NCBI RefSeq assembly: GCF_040436345.1
Contig: NC_133237.1
Coordinates: forward strand, 21,209,749-21,273,748
Source: Pagrus major
Lineage: Eukaryota; Chordata; Actinopteri; Spariformes; Sparidae
Length of the DNA stretch: 64,000 bases
Direction of reading: 5' to 3'
Below are positions 50,031-62,400 of this stretch, in pieces. Below the pieces are notes generated by a model. It did no database searches, was not told where the DNA came from, and saw only the letters and a list, made by a program, of their open reading frames with translations. Position numbers and translations under genes: made by a program. The first letter of the stretch is position 1. The number at the start of each line of letters is the position of its first letter.

Positions 50031-50621
50031 TGCTAACTACTTCCAGAAACACTTTAAAAGACCTTAACTCTGCTAACAACGACATCATAGTTCATTCTAA
50101 ACCATTTGATTCAAGGCTAAGTTCACCCAAAAATGAAAATTCAGTCATTATCTCCTCACCTCCATGCTGATAGAAAGTCAGGTGACGTTTCTTAATCTAC
50201 AAAACATTTCTGGAGCTTCACAACAAAAAAGCATTGCAGCGTCCTCCTAAACAGCTGAAAATAAACAAAAATGGCTCCATATATCTCGTCCGGCAGTTTA
50301 ACCCAAGTCTTTGGAAGGCCTGAGATCCCAAATTGATTTGAAAAGACATTTTTAAAGCCGTAGCTGTAGCTTCACTGTAGCTGCTAAGCTAAAAGCATTA
50401 GCGTGTAAGTTTTATGGAGCCATTTTACGTTTTTTCGGCCCCATCTACTTCAGTTGTTTAGGAAAATGCTACAACGCTGCTTTGCTGTGAAGCTGTGTTT
50501 TGTGGACAATGACATTTTGGGTGAACTGATCCTTTAAACTTGGTGCTAACTACCTCCAAAAACACTTTAAAAGACCCTGTGCCTGCTAACGATGACATTA
50601 TAGCACATTTTAAACCATTTA
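50031..50621. mobile_element. Palindromic MITE flanked by about 78 bp direct repeats
   Basis: The core at 50112-50538 is a copy of the TTAAAGGATAAGTTCACCC palindrome (taagttcacccaaaaatgaa at the left, ttttgggtgaactgatcctt at the right). On each side stands a related 78 bp sequence beginning gctaactac(t/c)tcca(g/a)aaa and ending taaaccattt, at 50031-50110 and 50546-50621. This is far too long for a target-site duplication of this family. Confidence 0.7.
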
Positions 50622-51996
50622 TCAAACATTTATATGCTTCAAGTGACTAAAAAATAGGCTGTTTTTCACTTTTACAAACTTTTTTTGTCAGTAAAAGGTC
50701 AAAATGTTAAACTGACAGAGTTTTTTTAGTTTAAATGGCAACATAAAATGTATTAAATGAAGGTAATTTGCATCAAGGTGGGATAACTGAGTCATGACGC
50801 TTGACAGAAATGCAAATCAGGATGCAAATGATGCTGGAGAACCTCAGGCAGTCGTCACTCATCACTATCATTATACAAAGTAACATTATGGGACAAAAAA
50901 GGAAACACGGAGTGAAACAGTACAGTACAGACAGACTAAAGTTTTAATGCAGCCATTTAGATTTACTTTAAAAGAACAGGGAGGAAAGTTCTTGAAGCGT
51001 CGCGGTGAGCAGGAGCAGGACAGCTCCATAAATCCTTCACCGGGTCCTACGTGCTCCCTCTGACTAGTCCGGGTGATGAGCACAAAGGAGGAGGTGAGGT
51101 GTAAATAATGTGAGCGGTGACTCCCAGGACACAGCTGCCTCCCTGTGAGCCCCCGGCCACAAAGGAGACAAACCAGGCACCCTGTCTCCTCCACTCCCTC
51201 TCCCTCCTGAGCACGGCAGCACACAAAGCAGCAGCAGTTCCCTCCAGAAATGAGACACAAAGGTGCTCACGTCCTGTGTTTGCATTGAGGGTTCACCTGC
51301 CTCATCTGTCCTGTGATGACCACAGTCCTGCACCAAAAGCAAGATTCAGTGACATAATGACCCTTCTTCTTCTTAAGGTTCTTTGGACAGAACCAGGAGG
51401 GCCATGACATCATCCTTTCCCCCGATCAAGTGTTTTTTGTGCCTAAACCTGAGCAGACCATAAGCACCCAACCTAAATTCACATAAAGTTGCGACATAAT
51501 GGAAACGCCGGGTTTCAACATATCCGTTGGCTTGACCGAAAGGTAAATTCCCAACATTTATTCCAGTGGTTGGGTTGTGACCATCCACTGTGAGTGTCTT
51601 TAGTTTGTTGGTCTCATGAAAGGAGTGGAAGCATGTAGTAGTCAGAAAGTTGGGAAGTACATCTAAATATTTATGGCACGCTGTTTAGGAAAATGCCAGT
51701 CAGTAAACTTACTGTAGACATGATTTATATCTGCTCAGTCTGACTCGTCGTTTGTTGTGGGTACGAAGACCAGAATTTCATCTGGACGAAGAGTCAGAAC
51801 CCGCAAGGTCTCAATTAAAAAGGGCAGTGATGTTTCCGGCCTCATTAAACGGGTGCATTTTCTAATGGAAGTCTGGTGCAGCCCTAACTCTCTCGTGTGT
51901 CTCCTGGCCGTCGTGCAGCTGCCTGGCAGCGAGGAGAAGGAGAGCCGTGGTCTGACCACCTGGCAGAGAGCCTGGCCAGACTCAGGAAGTGTCTGT

Positions 51997-52034
<38 letters not shown>

Positions 52035-53105
52035 TCCCCCCGCCGCCTCCCCTCCCTCTCCATTCAGCTCCTCACCTCAAAGCATTAGTAATGCATTCCT
52101 CCAGAGCAGCAACAAGCAGGGTAATTCAATTTCCTCGACAGTGAGACCGTGTGAAATTTCATTTGCATCTCTGGGCCTGTGTGTAAGACGGGTTGTAAAA
52201 ACCTCTCTGCCTCCATCGCGCTTTGTTTACTGCTTTGTTTAGCTCGGCCCACACAATAAACAGCAGGGAACCTCGCGGGATGCTGTAATCTCTGGATTCA
52301 TCTTTTGAGACAGAAAATACCCTGAAAGATTAAAGAAAAATGTTGGATTTAGAGCCAAAAACATGGTGGATTTGGGATTTTTTAGTGTTCTGTTTGTAGG
52401 TTTTACCCAAAAGACTCAAGTTTAATGAAACATTTAAAGCCTGAACAATCAAAATAGATCAAAATGTTAAGAGTCAGGAGATAAAAACAGTATGATAAAG
52501 GAAGTCGACTCCATCTATCTTATATAATATAATCCATTTTATCCCCCAGACTTCCTCATGAGACATCAGTGTTTGGGGGCGACAGCAGCTGGCTGGTGGT
52601 ATGACGGAAGTTGACAAAACCAGACTGGTGGCCCGGTGCTGACACTGACCTCTCGCCTGCTGTCGGCCCAGAGAGGTCACAAACACAAAACTGCCTTTCT
52701 GCTCCGCTCAAAGTCGTCTGCAGACAGGCCTGAGGTCCGTCTCTGCACTGCAAGACCAGCAAATACCAACATACACATCTCCAGGAGGAATAGCACCACT
52801 ACCATCTCCAGGAATCCAACAGATTCTGCATGAAGCGTAGACAAAATCAATCTGAAACCTTTAGAAGTAGCATTTCTTCAGCTTCTAGTTATGTGATTAT
52901 GCAGCTTATGTTCTCCTTGAATTAATAAAGGTTTGTTGGGCTGAAGCTGTGATTGTCGCAAAATTTCAAGTTTCACCTATTTTGCTGCCATTTTGGTCAG
53001 GTCTCTCTTGTAAAAGAGATAATCTCATCTCTAATGTATCACTGGTTAAATAACTAACAAAGTAAGCAGTAAAGGAAACATTCAAACTTCAATCTTAAAC
53101 ATTCA
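50622..53105. other. Gene-free intergenic stretch
   Basis: No supported gene. The dispersed motif tttttgtgcctaaacctgag near 51434 also occurs in the tRNA-Cys flanks. A 161-codon frame at 51757-52242 runs through the GT repeat and is not credible as a gene. Confidence 0.5.
51990..52032. repeat. GT microsatellite
   Basis: About 20 GT units with two early ct interruptions, followed by a C-rich stretch. Confidence 0.95.
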
Positions 53106-53546
53106 AATGTACTTTTCAGACTACAGTCGAGTGTTGGGTTGAAACCTTTATTGAACATATTAAGGAGAGCAGTGAACCTGGTAACTAACTGTATCAGACT
53201 CTCTTCTACTGTGTTGTTTGTTATTTTCTACTCTCTGGTCTTTGTCTTGGTCCTTCCATTATCTTACTTGGTTTGGGTCACATGGTCACATTTCTGGCTA
53301 TCAATCCACTTGTGGATAATGTAGTCCTTGTGTGGCTTGACATGTACATGCACACCTTTTCTGTGATCCAGTATTCTGTTTTCTATACTGTTATTTCTTA
53401 AATATCCCTGTGTGTACTTGTGTGTTGTGAAACTCTTGATTTTAAGCATTTTATGTACACCACTTTTAACTTTATCTTTATGATTATTCATTGGATCCCA
53501 TTTGTCATCTGTTATCCACTCTCTCTATTCTGTTTTCATTCTCATT
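53106..53546. other. T-rich gene-free stretch
   Basis: Lies left of the MITE at 53547. With 54068-54300 it may be one older insertion interrupted by the MITE, since a plus-strand AATAAA near 54289-54294 is followed by a and c-rich sequence. No coding match is recognised. Confidence 0.4.
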
Positions 53547-54067
53547 TTAAAGGATACATTCACCCAAAAATGAAAATTCAGTCATTATCTAGTCACCCCC
53601 ATGCTGATGCTGAATTCAGGTGAAGTTTTGTAGTCCACAAAACATTTCTGGAGCTTAACAGCAAAACAGCAATGCAGCATTCTTCTAAACAACTGAAGTA
53701 GATGGGGACTTGTTTTAAAACGTAAAAAACAGGGGAAAAAAGCTGCTACAGTGAAGATTTTGGCCTCAAAATGGTGTAAATAACATTTATTTTCAAATCA
53801 ATTTGGTATCTCAAGGCTTCCAGAGACTTGGATTACACCGTATGAGCTGTTTGGAGCCATTAAATGTGTTTTTTTTTAGTTTTTTTTTAAATGTTTTAAA
53901 ACAAGTTCCCATCCACTTTAGTTGTGTAGGAGAACGCTGCAACGCTGTCTTGCTGTGAAGCTCCAATACGTTTGGTGAACTTCAAAATTGCACCCGACTT
54001 TCCATCTACGCGGGGTTGAGTAGATAATGACTTAAATTTTTCATTTTTGGGTGAACTGTTCCTTTAA
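53547..54067. mobile_element. Full-length TTAA-flanked palindromic MITE
   Basis: It starts ttaaaggatacattcaccc and ends gggtgaactgttcctttaa, 521 bp. The arms pair along most of their length: gtccacaaaacatttctgga left, and ccaatacgtttggtgaactt roughly inverse right; cttctaaacaactgaagtag left, and ctttagttgtgtaggagaac inverse right. It is non-coding. This is the best-preserved copy in the window. Confidence 0.85.
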
Positions 54068-54399
54068 CTACTATTATCAAGTCAGTTTTCTTCTCCGTCT
54101 TATTTCATATCTTCATTCATTCTGTCGTTTTTATGTGAAGCACTTGGATGCAATTTCATTGTTGCTGCATGTCTTGAGATTATTAATCATGTGTATTGGT
54201 TTTTATAATTTTATATTTTGTATTGTTCAACTTGTCAAGAGTTGTAATTTCTGTGTTGCACTTGTTGACACGATCATAAATAGTTTTAATAAAAAACAAA
54301 GATGACCAGTTCACCTCGGCATCAGAGAGATTCAGTGGAGTTGTGCTGCTCCCTGGTGTCTGTTCCAAGAAATCCACAGAGCAGCTGCTCTACAGTTAA

Positions 54400-56444
54400 G
54401 GATTGTTTAATTTTAAAACACAGCATTCAAGCTCAAGATAACCACAGGTTTAACATGTACACATTTTAGAGACTGCAAAAATGATGTAGAAAATAAAAAA
54501 CAAAATACATCTACAGTGATTTTTTCCAGAAAAAACAAAAACAAAAAATCAATGAAAATTAAAATCTATTTACTGTATTCACATTAATGAAGCAACACAT
54601 TGTGCTTGCTACAGATTCTAAAATGAAATAAAAAAAAAACAACAAAGAGCAAATCAAATAAAAAATCTTTTTTTTTATCTTAAAAAAAGCCTTTTGAGAA
54701 ATTAAAAATGAAACGTCGATTTCAGCCACTTTTTTTCTTCTATTTTGTAAATGTTTATCATCTGTACAACGGCCTCGCGTTACAAACAACAAAGAGAATA
54801 TGACTTCTACCCTAAAAACAGAAAGATTGCGTCGGTGTAATAATGTTTTACAGAGCGTAAATGATGTGAAAAAGTCAGGCTCGTTTTCTCGTTTGACTGT
54901 CGACTGTACAAACTGGCCTCAAGTAAAGACATTGAAAAAGATATTCAGATAGTAAAAGAGTTTGTGCTTCACTTGTTGGCACAAAAAGCACGGGGGCAAA
55001 AAGCACATCTAGGGGAAGAAGCGAGTACAAACATTTCACGCCACGTTTGAAGGATCGTCATGCTTCAACAGGAACGTCGGCAGAATTCCTCTTTATCACA
55101 GAGAGAGCGGAGTCATCGCAATCCCTTCACAGCATCCACTCACTCTTACCTACTGCTGTTTTAAATGCTAAAACACATTTGTGAGACACTGCATTGCCAA
55201 TGCATCATGTTTTATATGCATATTTTCACATACACTTGCATTAAGATTCTTGTTGGAATAATCAGTGAGAGGAATTTCTGCTGCATTTGGTCGAGAAGAT
55301 CAGAGTCAAGGGTGTGTGTGTGTGTGTGTGGACAATTCCCACTTCTGTTCAGGGAGATGAGGCTCTACATCTCAACGGGAACGTGGAGAGACTAACAAGC
55401 AGTCTGGTGAAGAGGCAAATTATCGTAAAAAGCACAAGTCTGTCCTCCTCTGCTTCAATATCGTCTTCAAAGAGCTGTAAAAAAACGTTTCTGCTCCAGT
55501 AGTATAAAATGTTCAAGCTCATGACGGTTTAATTCTTTTCATTTTCTCATCCCGCCGATCTTTGTCCTCGTCAAATCCTCTGAGAGCATGTGCCTGAATT
55601 ATCTTCACAGCTTCGAAAGTGTGGAATAGTGGCTCGTCAATGTTAAAAAAAAAAGAAAAAAAAAAGAAACGCCACAGGAAGTAAAAGTGTCCCAGGAAGA
55701 AAAAAACCAAAAAACCAAAAATCAGTTTCAGACCTGTAAGATGTGCAACTGTGCAGGAAAACTGGTCCCAGACATTAGATTAAAAACAAAAAAACAACAA
55801 CATCAACTGGAGAATAATGTAAATCTTAACTTGTTGCATTTCAAGTCCCACAGGCAGAAATAAAACCTGAAGAGTTGTTGCGCTGTGACATTAATCTATT
55901 CTACAGTTTGACCTACGCCGACTGTGAGAAATAACGCTTCTGAAAACAGCTGATTCCTCTCGAATTTGTATGTAAGGCATTTCTCTGAATCTCCCACAGC
56001 GATGAGATGAGAGACGCAGTACGGTACTTTACAAAATAGAACAACAACCAGTAGTTATCAGTGTTAGTCTGTGAGCACTGCCGGAGTCCTCAACACTGCA
56101 ATGCCTTGTTAGGTGTACATGTCGTGGTGCGTTTGTGTGTACAGAAACTTTTTAAAAAATAACGTGTGGAGTGTAAAAGTCGGTCCAGGCTCGAGTTTCA
56201 GATGAATTCCCAGCACCTGTGATGAATCTTGCAGTCGAGGATTGTGGGTATTAAGAGAAAAAGCACGTCCCGATGTCCTAATGAGATGAGTTGATGATCT
56301 GCAGGAAGTTTTGCTTCAACCAGCCAGCGAAAGCACATTTGGTTTTTTTTCCATTTTAAGTCAAGTGACAAGTCGGAGGAGAGCAGAAGAAGGAGAAATA
56401 ACGACTGACGGACTGGATGAGTGCTCGGTGAAGTCCAGTGTGGT
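54400..56444 (-). other. ttyh3 3' UTR
   Basis: About 2 kb downstream of the ttyh3 stop on the minus strand, ending near an ATTAAA-type poly(A) signal (plus-strand tttaat at 54406-54411). It includes a GT repeat at 55312-55330 and several A-rich runs (plus strand). The end is inferred; no transcript evidence is available. Confidence 0.55.
55312..55330. repeat. Short GT microsatellite in the ttyh3 3' UTR
   Basis: Nine to ten GT units on the plus strand (AC in the transcript). Confidence 0.9.
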
Positions 56445-59400
56445 CTACTGCGCAGGAGGGTTGTTGGGATCGGGTCGGCTGTTGGCCAGGTACTTGGCCC
56501 GCATGCTGGAGGTGTACTGTGGAGAGAAACGGACAATGACACACAGAAGAAAACATGAATCATGACTTCACTGTTCAAAGCAAAAACAGCTCAACTCAAA
56601 AAAGGTTAAAATCGCTCCCGTCTTTTACTTTATAACAAATTCCCTGTAGGATTCTCTCGGCCTGGAATAAATATAAATGTTGGCATATCAAACAGATTCA
56701 AAGGCTCGGTGCTTTGTTGAGTAAGATGAAAAAACTCCTTTTAACTAAAACATCAAAAGCAGCAGCGGATAAATTCAGTTCGTTTATCAGATCAGAGAAA
56801 ATCCTACAGATTACCTTCCAAACTATTTGCTCCAGAGTGCTGGAAACTAAAGGGGTCGTAAATTATTCAAGTACAGAGAGAACATGACAGAAACAGCTAC
56901 AGAAGACGAGGAAATCATAGAACAAGGAATTGTTTAAATATACACCAGCTTCAGAGGCACTTCTTTCACCATTTGCTGTTAAAGGAGAATTCTGTTTTTT
57001 TTTAACCTGGGCCCCTATATTTATATGTTTTGGTATGTAAATAATTTATTGTTTGGGATTTGGTGCATTAGATCACCTTAGCCAGCAGCTGTGAGCGGGC
57101 TGCAGTGGTTGCAACGTGATCCTTTAGGGCATCTCTGACCGTCAGTCACGTCCACTAACTTTATGTTTGACTTTTTGCCACCGATAGGCTGAATTTGTTA
57201 GGATATGTTTAGACTGCAAATCAGAGTGTCTGCACTGTTATTTGTAAGTGATTAGATCACTCTGAATGCAATCTGGATGTGCCAAAGATCAAATGTTGGC
57301 TGGCAGGCTGAACATAGCCTCAGTGTCTGACAACATTACAGGAACAACTCCTTCAGAGATGAACCTTGTTGTTAAAGAGTAAGATCTTTTTTTTTTTTTT
57401 TTTCATCCAGAGGATGTCTTGCCCTGAAATCTTGACCTGAGGTGAGTTGATGCAGAACGATGACAGTGGAAATGCAAGTCAGAGTTTGAGAGAGGAGTTT
57501 ATGTCCAAAGTTGAGGCTGAATATTCAGTGAGTCTTTAGTGAGACAATCTAGATGAGACAACAGCTGGTTTGTTTCCGGTTGTTGCCTCATCTAGCTAAA
57601 TATTCAGCCGTGACTTTGGACATAAAGTCTTGTTGGCGATTCCCCCGAGTAAACTCCAAACTCCTCTCTCCAACTCTGACTCATGTTTCCACTGTCGCCT
57701 TTCTGCAACAACTTACCCCTCACAAGATTTCAGAGTGAGACTTCTAGTTACATCATTTGACAAAAATCTCTCTCTCAGGAATTGTTTCCGCAACGAGCTG
57801 CCCCAGTAGATTATGTTGCAGTTGCGAGCTGAGGCGATCTACTGGGCCGATTCTGAAACTTTTGCTGATAATCATTTACACTCCTAAATATGTAAACATG
57901 GAACCCTGGTTTAAAAATAACAGATTTTCCCTTTCACCCTTGTTGCACATCGGCATATCCAATCATTCATAAACATTTAGGATGCACCCATGCATTTTGT
58001 AATACAGGCGATACAAACACAAAGAGGCTGCAATTCAAACTCAGACGCAAACGTTTAGTTGATCTGGTTGTTTTTCAGGCATATGGTATATTTTTTATAT
58101 GTTGCGATCAACCTTCAGAGCCTCTCATATGGGCTCAATGAAACAACAGACTTACCTCGGATGTTAACTGTTTACGGACTCCAGATTTTGAGATAATAAA
58201 ACAAATTGGGCTAATGTGTGTTGCTATCTTTGCAGATATATCACAAAATCCAGTGGCAGACACCTACTTGCGGCATTAAACTGACGACATGACAAATGGA
58301 AAAAAAAAAGGGACCTCCCTGTGCCACACACCAAATAACTGAATCCTAAACACCCCAAAATATTTGACTCTTAACCCCCCATGAGTTCAACCTCAAACCA
58401 AAGAATCAAGACAAGGCAGATCCACATCATCAGTGAAAAAGTGTAACAGCTTCTTAATCTGACTCGTAGATCCCAGTGAGCCCCGGGGTTCACATGTTCC
58501 TCCCAGTATATCTGTGGTGCAGAGGGGTCAGGGAACATGCAGCCCAGGGCCACAGGAAACAAACATCAGGTGAGACACCAGGTGGGACACTAGCAAGAGT
58601 CAGGACAGACGGGAGTGGTGGGGGGAGGAGGGGGTCCAGCAGCCCTGGTGGGACCTTAATAGAGGGTGAATAGAGCTGGGAGTTTGGGAGGTGGTACAGA
58701 GGAGGAACAGGCCAGCAGGTGGAGGAGGCGGGCATGTTTTGTACCTGTTAGGATAGCAGATGAGGTTACCAAAACGATCTTGAACTCGCCGAAGGCTTTA
58801 ACTGCCAGCTCTGACCGCTGTTACTGTCGGCGGCAGTCAAATACAACTGTATGGATCCGCAGAAACAAAAAAACGACAAGAAGAGAGTATAGAGAAGATA
58901 CACAAAGCAGCGTCTAGGTCCGGGCAGACACACAGACACCAGGGAGGGCAGGATCTCTGGTAGAGGTTCAGGCTAGGGGGGCAGGAGGGAATGAATGAGG
59001 CTCGTCCCAAATACATATGAAGTCTCTACCTCTGAAAACGTCATCGTCAACTGGTAACAGGTCGAAATTTCCAAAAAAGTTCTCGCCCACAGCAACAAGA
59101 TCAAAAATCAAAAACAAAGAATCCCACACATCATCATTTGCGGCCCTTTAACTAATTATTTATAGGCTCTCACCAGGGAAAAAGCAGGCAGAGACCACCA
59201 GAAACACCCTCCAGTGAGCACACAGTATAAATATAGTTTTCAAATGTAAAAATGAAGGACACTGGGCTCTTTTTCCTGGGTGAGAGTATATTATTGCTGT
59301 CTGCCTGTAAGACCTTTTCTGGCAAAAACATCATCAATAAAATGAAAAAGTGATTGACGGTGTGCAGGATTATCTATTTTCTTTCCACCTTGACCACAAA

Positions 59401-62400
59401 CTCTGCCATATAAAGATAAGTTTCATGTCAGGTGACCGTCTGACACTATTTGATGCATGTAGGGAAATCAATTTTTGTTTTGCATCCCTATCAATAACAA
59501 AGATCAAGAACAGTGCTGCCAAAGCTAGAAGAGAGTCAGCGTGTCAATGCGTTTAGCTCATGGAAACAAGAGCTCTATATGACGAATCCTAAGTACTAAG
59601 TCCTAAGGATAAGTTCACCCCAAGATGTAAATTCAATTACTATCTACTCGTCCCCATGCCAATTGAAAGTCTGGTGAAGTCCAGAAAGCATTTCTGGAGC
59701 TAAACAACTGAAGTAGATAAAGACATGTTTCAAAAATAAAGAAAAAAAAAACAACAGAAGAAAAACATAAAATGGCTCCATACAGTTCTGCTGGTGTAAT
59801 CCAAGTCTCCAGAAGCCCTGAGATCCCAAAGGTGATTTTTAAAAGACAATATTTACTCCCATGTCGAGCTTGTGCACCCACTTCAGACAGAATGCGTTCT
59901 AACGCTTTTATCTTAGCGGCAACAGTGTTGTTTTTGACTTTAAAAAGGGTGTGAATAATTTATTTTCAAATCAAGTTGGGCTCTCAGGGCTTGGATTACA
60001 CCAGATGAACAGTATGGAGCCATTTTATGTTTTTTATCAGTTGTGCCAATCTACTTCAGTTGTTTAGGAGAATGCTGCAACTCTGTTGGTTGTCAAGCTC
60101 CAGAAATGTTTTGAGGACTATGAAACTTTACCTGATTTCTTGATAATTCAGTCATTGTATACTTACAATTAGACAATGACTGAATTTTCATTTATGGAAG
60201 AACTTATCTTTAACATGTATGCTCTTCTTATGAAGTACAGTGATACACAGCAGAAAATGGGGCTCTGTGTTGTAAATAGGGCGTTTACAATGCAGCAACT
60301 TTCCCTGGAAACCAAGAACCTTTGAGGAACTAGAGGAACTAAACCCGTGTTTCAACCAGAAGACTAAATTTGGTTCCAGGTATAAAAAATAAAAAAAAGA
60401 TTCTAGAGATATTGGAGCCGACTGTCACTGATTGGTCCTACATGTGTACCACCTCATTCTCAAAGCAAGGAAGTACTGGGTGTTATTAGTATCGACATTA
60501 GGATGAGGGGCAGACATCTATTCATGATCATTAACACTCAAAACAAAGTGAGGCTTTGAGAGACAGGAAGCTGCGGTGGAGTGAGCTGCAAACAAGGTGA
60601 GTGAAGGCGAGTCATAAACAATTTTCAGATAATTTCACGGTGGTTATTTTCTAAAACAGAAACAAATTACAGCCAAACACAGATCAGATGATTTGGACTT
60701 TCCAGCCTCCTTTTCCTCCTCTGCCTTTCTACTTTGGATTCATTCATCACATCAAACTCAAACATCAAAGTCACTCCACAGTTAACAGGATGACTGTGTG
60801 CCTGTGTTTCAAACACTGACGCCGTTCTTTAATTCGTTACGAGTCTAATTTGCCAAATCTTCACGGTTCTTCAGATGAGGTGGAAGCAGCAAAGTTTAGT
60901 TCCTGAGTTAAGTTCCTCTGGTTCCTGGAACGCTTTGGTCTCAAAGGGCTAACGGCCAGTCCCTCACAAAAAGCAAATGCCGAAGGAGCCAGAGGTGTTC
61001 CTATAGCTCTCGTGTTTTGTACAGGAAATGCAACACTTACCGAGGGGGGAGGAGACTCTCGTCCTATCAGAGGCGTGTTTTCACAGCGAGAGTTCTGAAA
61101 GTTGGCGTTCTGAGCCCTGGTGAGTTAAAGGCAAGGAAAGGCAAGTTTATTTATGTAACGCCATGCAGACACAATTCAAAGTGATTTACACAGCATAGAA
61201 ATACATTCAAAATAAGACATTTAGAAAATTGTACAATAAAACGAGAGTAAGCGAATAAAAAAGAGAGAACAAGACAGATTTAAAAGAGATGAATGTAATT
61301 ATTTAAAAGCCACAGTGAACAGTAAATGTTTTACACCCTGATTAAATGAGTTTTAGCAGACCTCAGGTATTCATGAAGCTTCTGAGTAAGTCAGTGAGTA
61401 ACCCTGGATGCTTCGTAATGTACAAGTTTACCATGAGACCATTTAGTATTTAATTGACAAGTAATCATTTTTTATCATTTTAAAATCTATCCTTTGACCC
61501 ACAGGAAGCCAGTGCAGTGATTTAAGCTCTGGTGTAATGTGCTCCATCTTCTTGGTGTTAAACAAGAGGGGAGATCAAATGAAACATTGAACTGTATACA
61601 TGAAGCCAGTTTTCTGCATACCAAGGCTTTACGAAACATGGGGTCCCCCTCCCCCAGTTTCTCTAACACGGAGCTTCACTCATGAGGCAGAGAGCGTTGT
61701 GTTTCATCACAGCTGGAGAGCAACAGCTGCATTTTCTGGACACTGTATGACTTTCTATAGGAGGGCTTAGCTCCTCTCCGAGGACATAAAAACTGGCTCC
61801 CGAGTACATGAGGTATCTAATGTCAGCCGCACTGTGAACAACCCGGGCTGGGTTATGAGAATAAATCATCCAACACTTGTGCCTCTCACTTAGTACACAT
61901 TTCAGAGGTGGGAAGTAACAAAGTACAGATACTTTGTTACTGTACTGAAATAGATTTTTCTGGTATCTGCACTTTACTTGAGTATTTATTTTTAACTTTG
62001 CACAGAAATGGCCGGTAGAAATGTCCTTTAGAGGAAAACTTTGTACTTTTGTACTTTAAGTACATTTCAGAGCTTGTACTTATTCACTTTTACTTGAGTA
62101 AAGACATTGAATCAGTTCTTCTTCTTTTACCAGTCTTTTTTTAGACATGTGTCTGTAGTATTGAAGTACTTACATGTACTCAGTGACAGGTGCATTGCTG
62201 ACGGTGTGGGCTGCAGCAGGGATGGAGGTCTCGCTGCCGTAGCTGCTACCACAGCTGTACAGGCTGGGCATGTGGACCCGGTACAGGTTATCGTGGTTTT
62301 GCCTTCCCCCGTGGCTCAGAGACTCGTCCTCACTGTCATCATCCGTCCTGCAGACATCACATAACACTGTAACACCACCACCACCAGAGGGACCCCCTGT

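Larger units (their letters stand above)
56517..61040 (-). other. ttyh3 last intron
   Basis: A 4.5 kb intron carrying two large palindromic MITEs (56982-57940 and 59602-60213). No alternative exon could be supported. Open frames near 58490-58735 are proline-rich but lack matching splice phases. Confidence 0.65.

Noticed and set aside
51757-52242. 161-codon plus-strand frame
   Set aside because: Runs through the GT microsatellite and has no recognisable domain.
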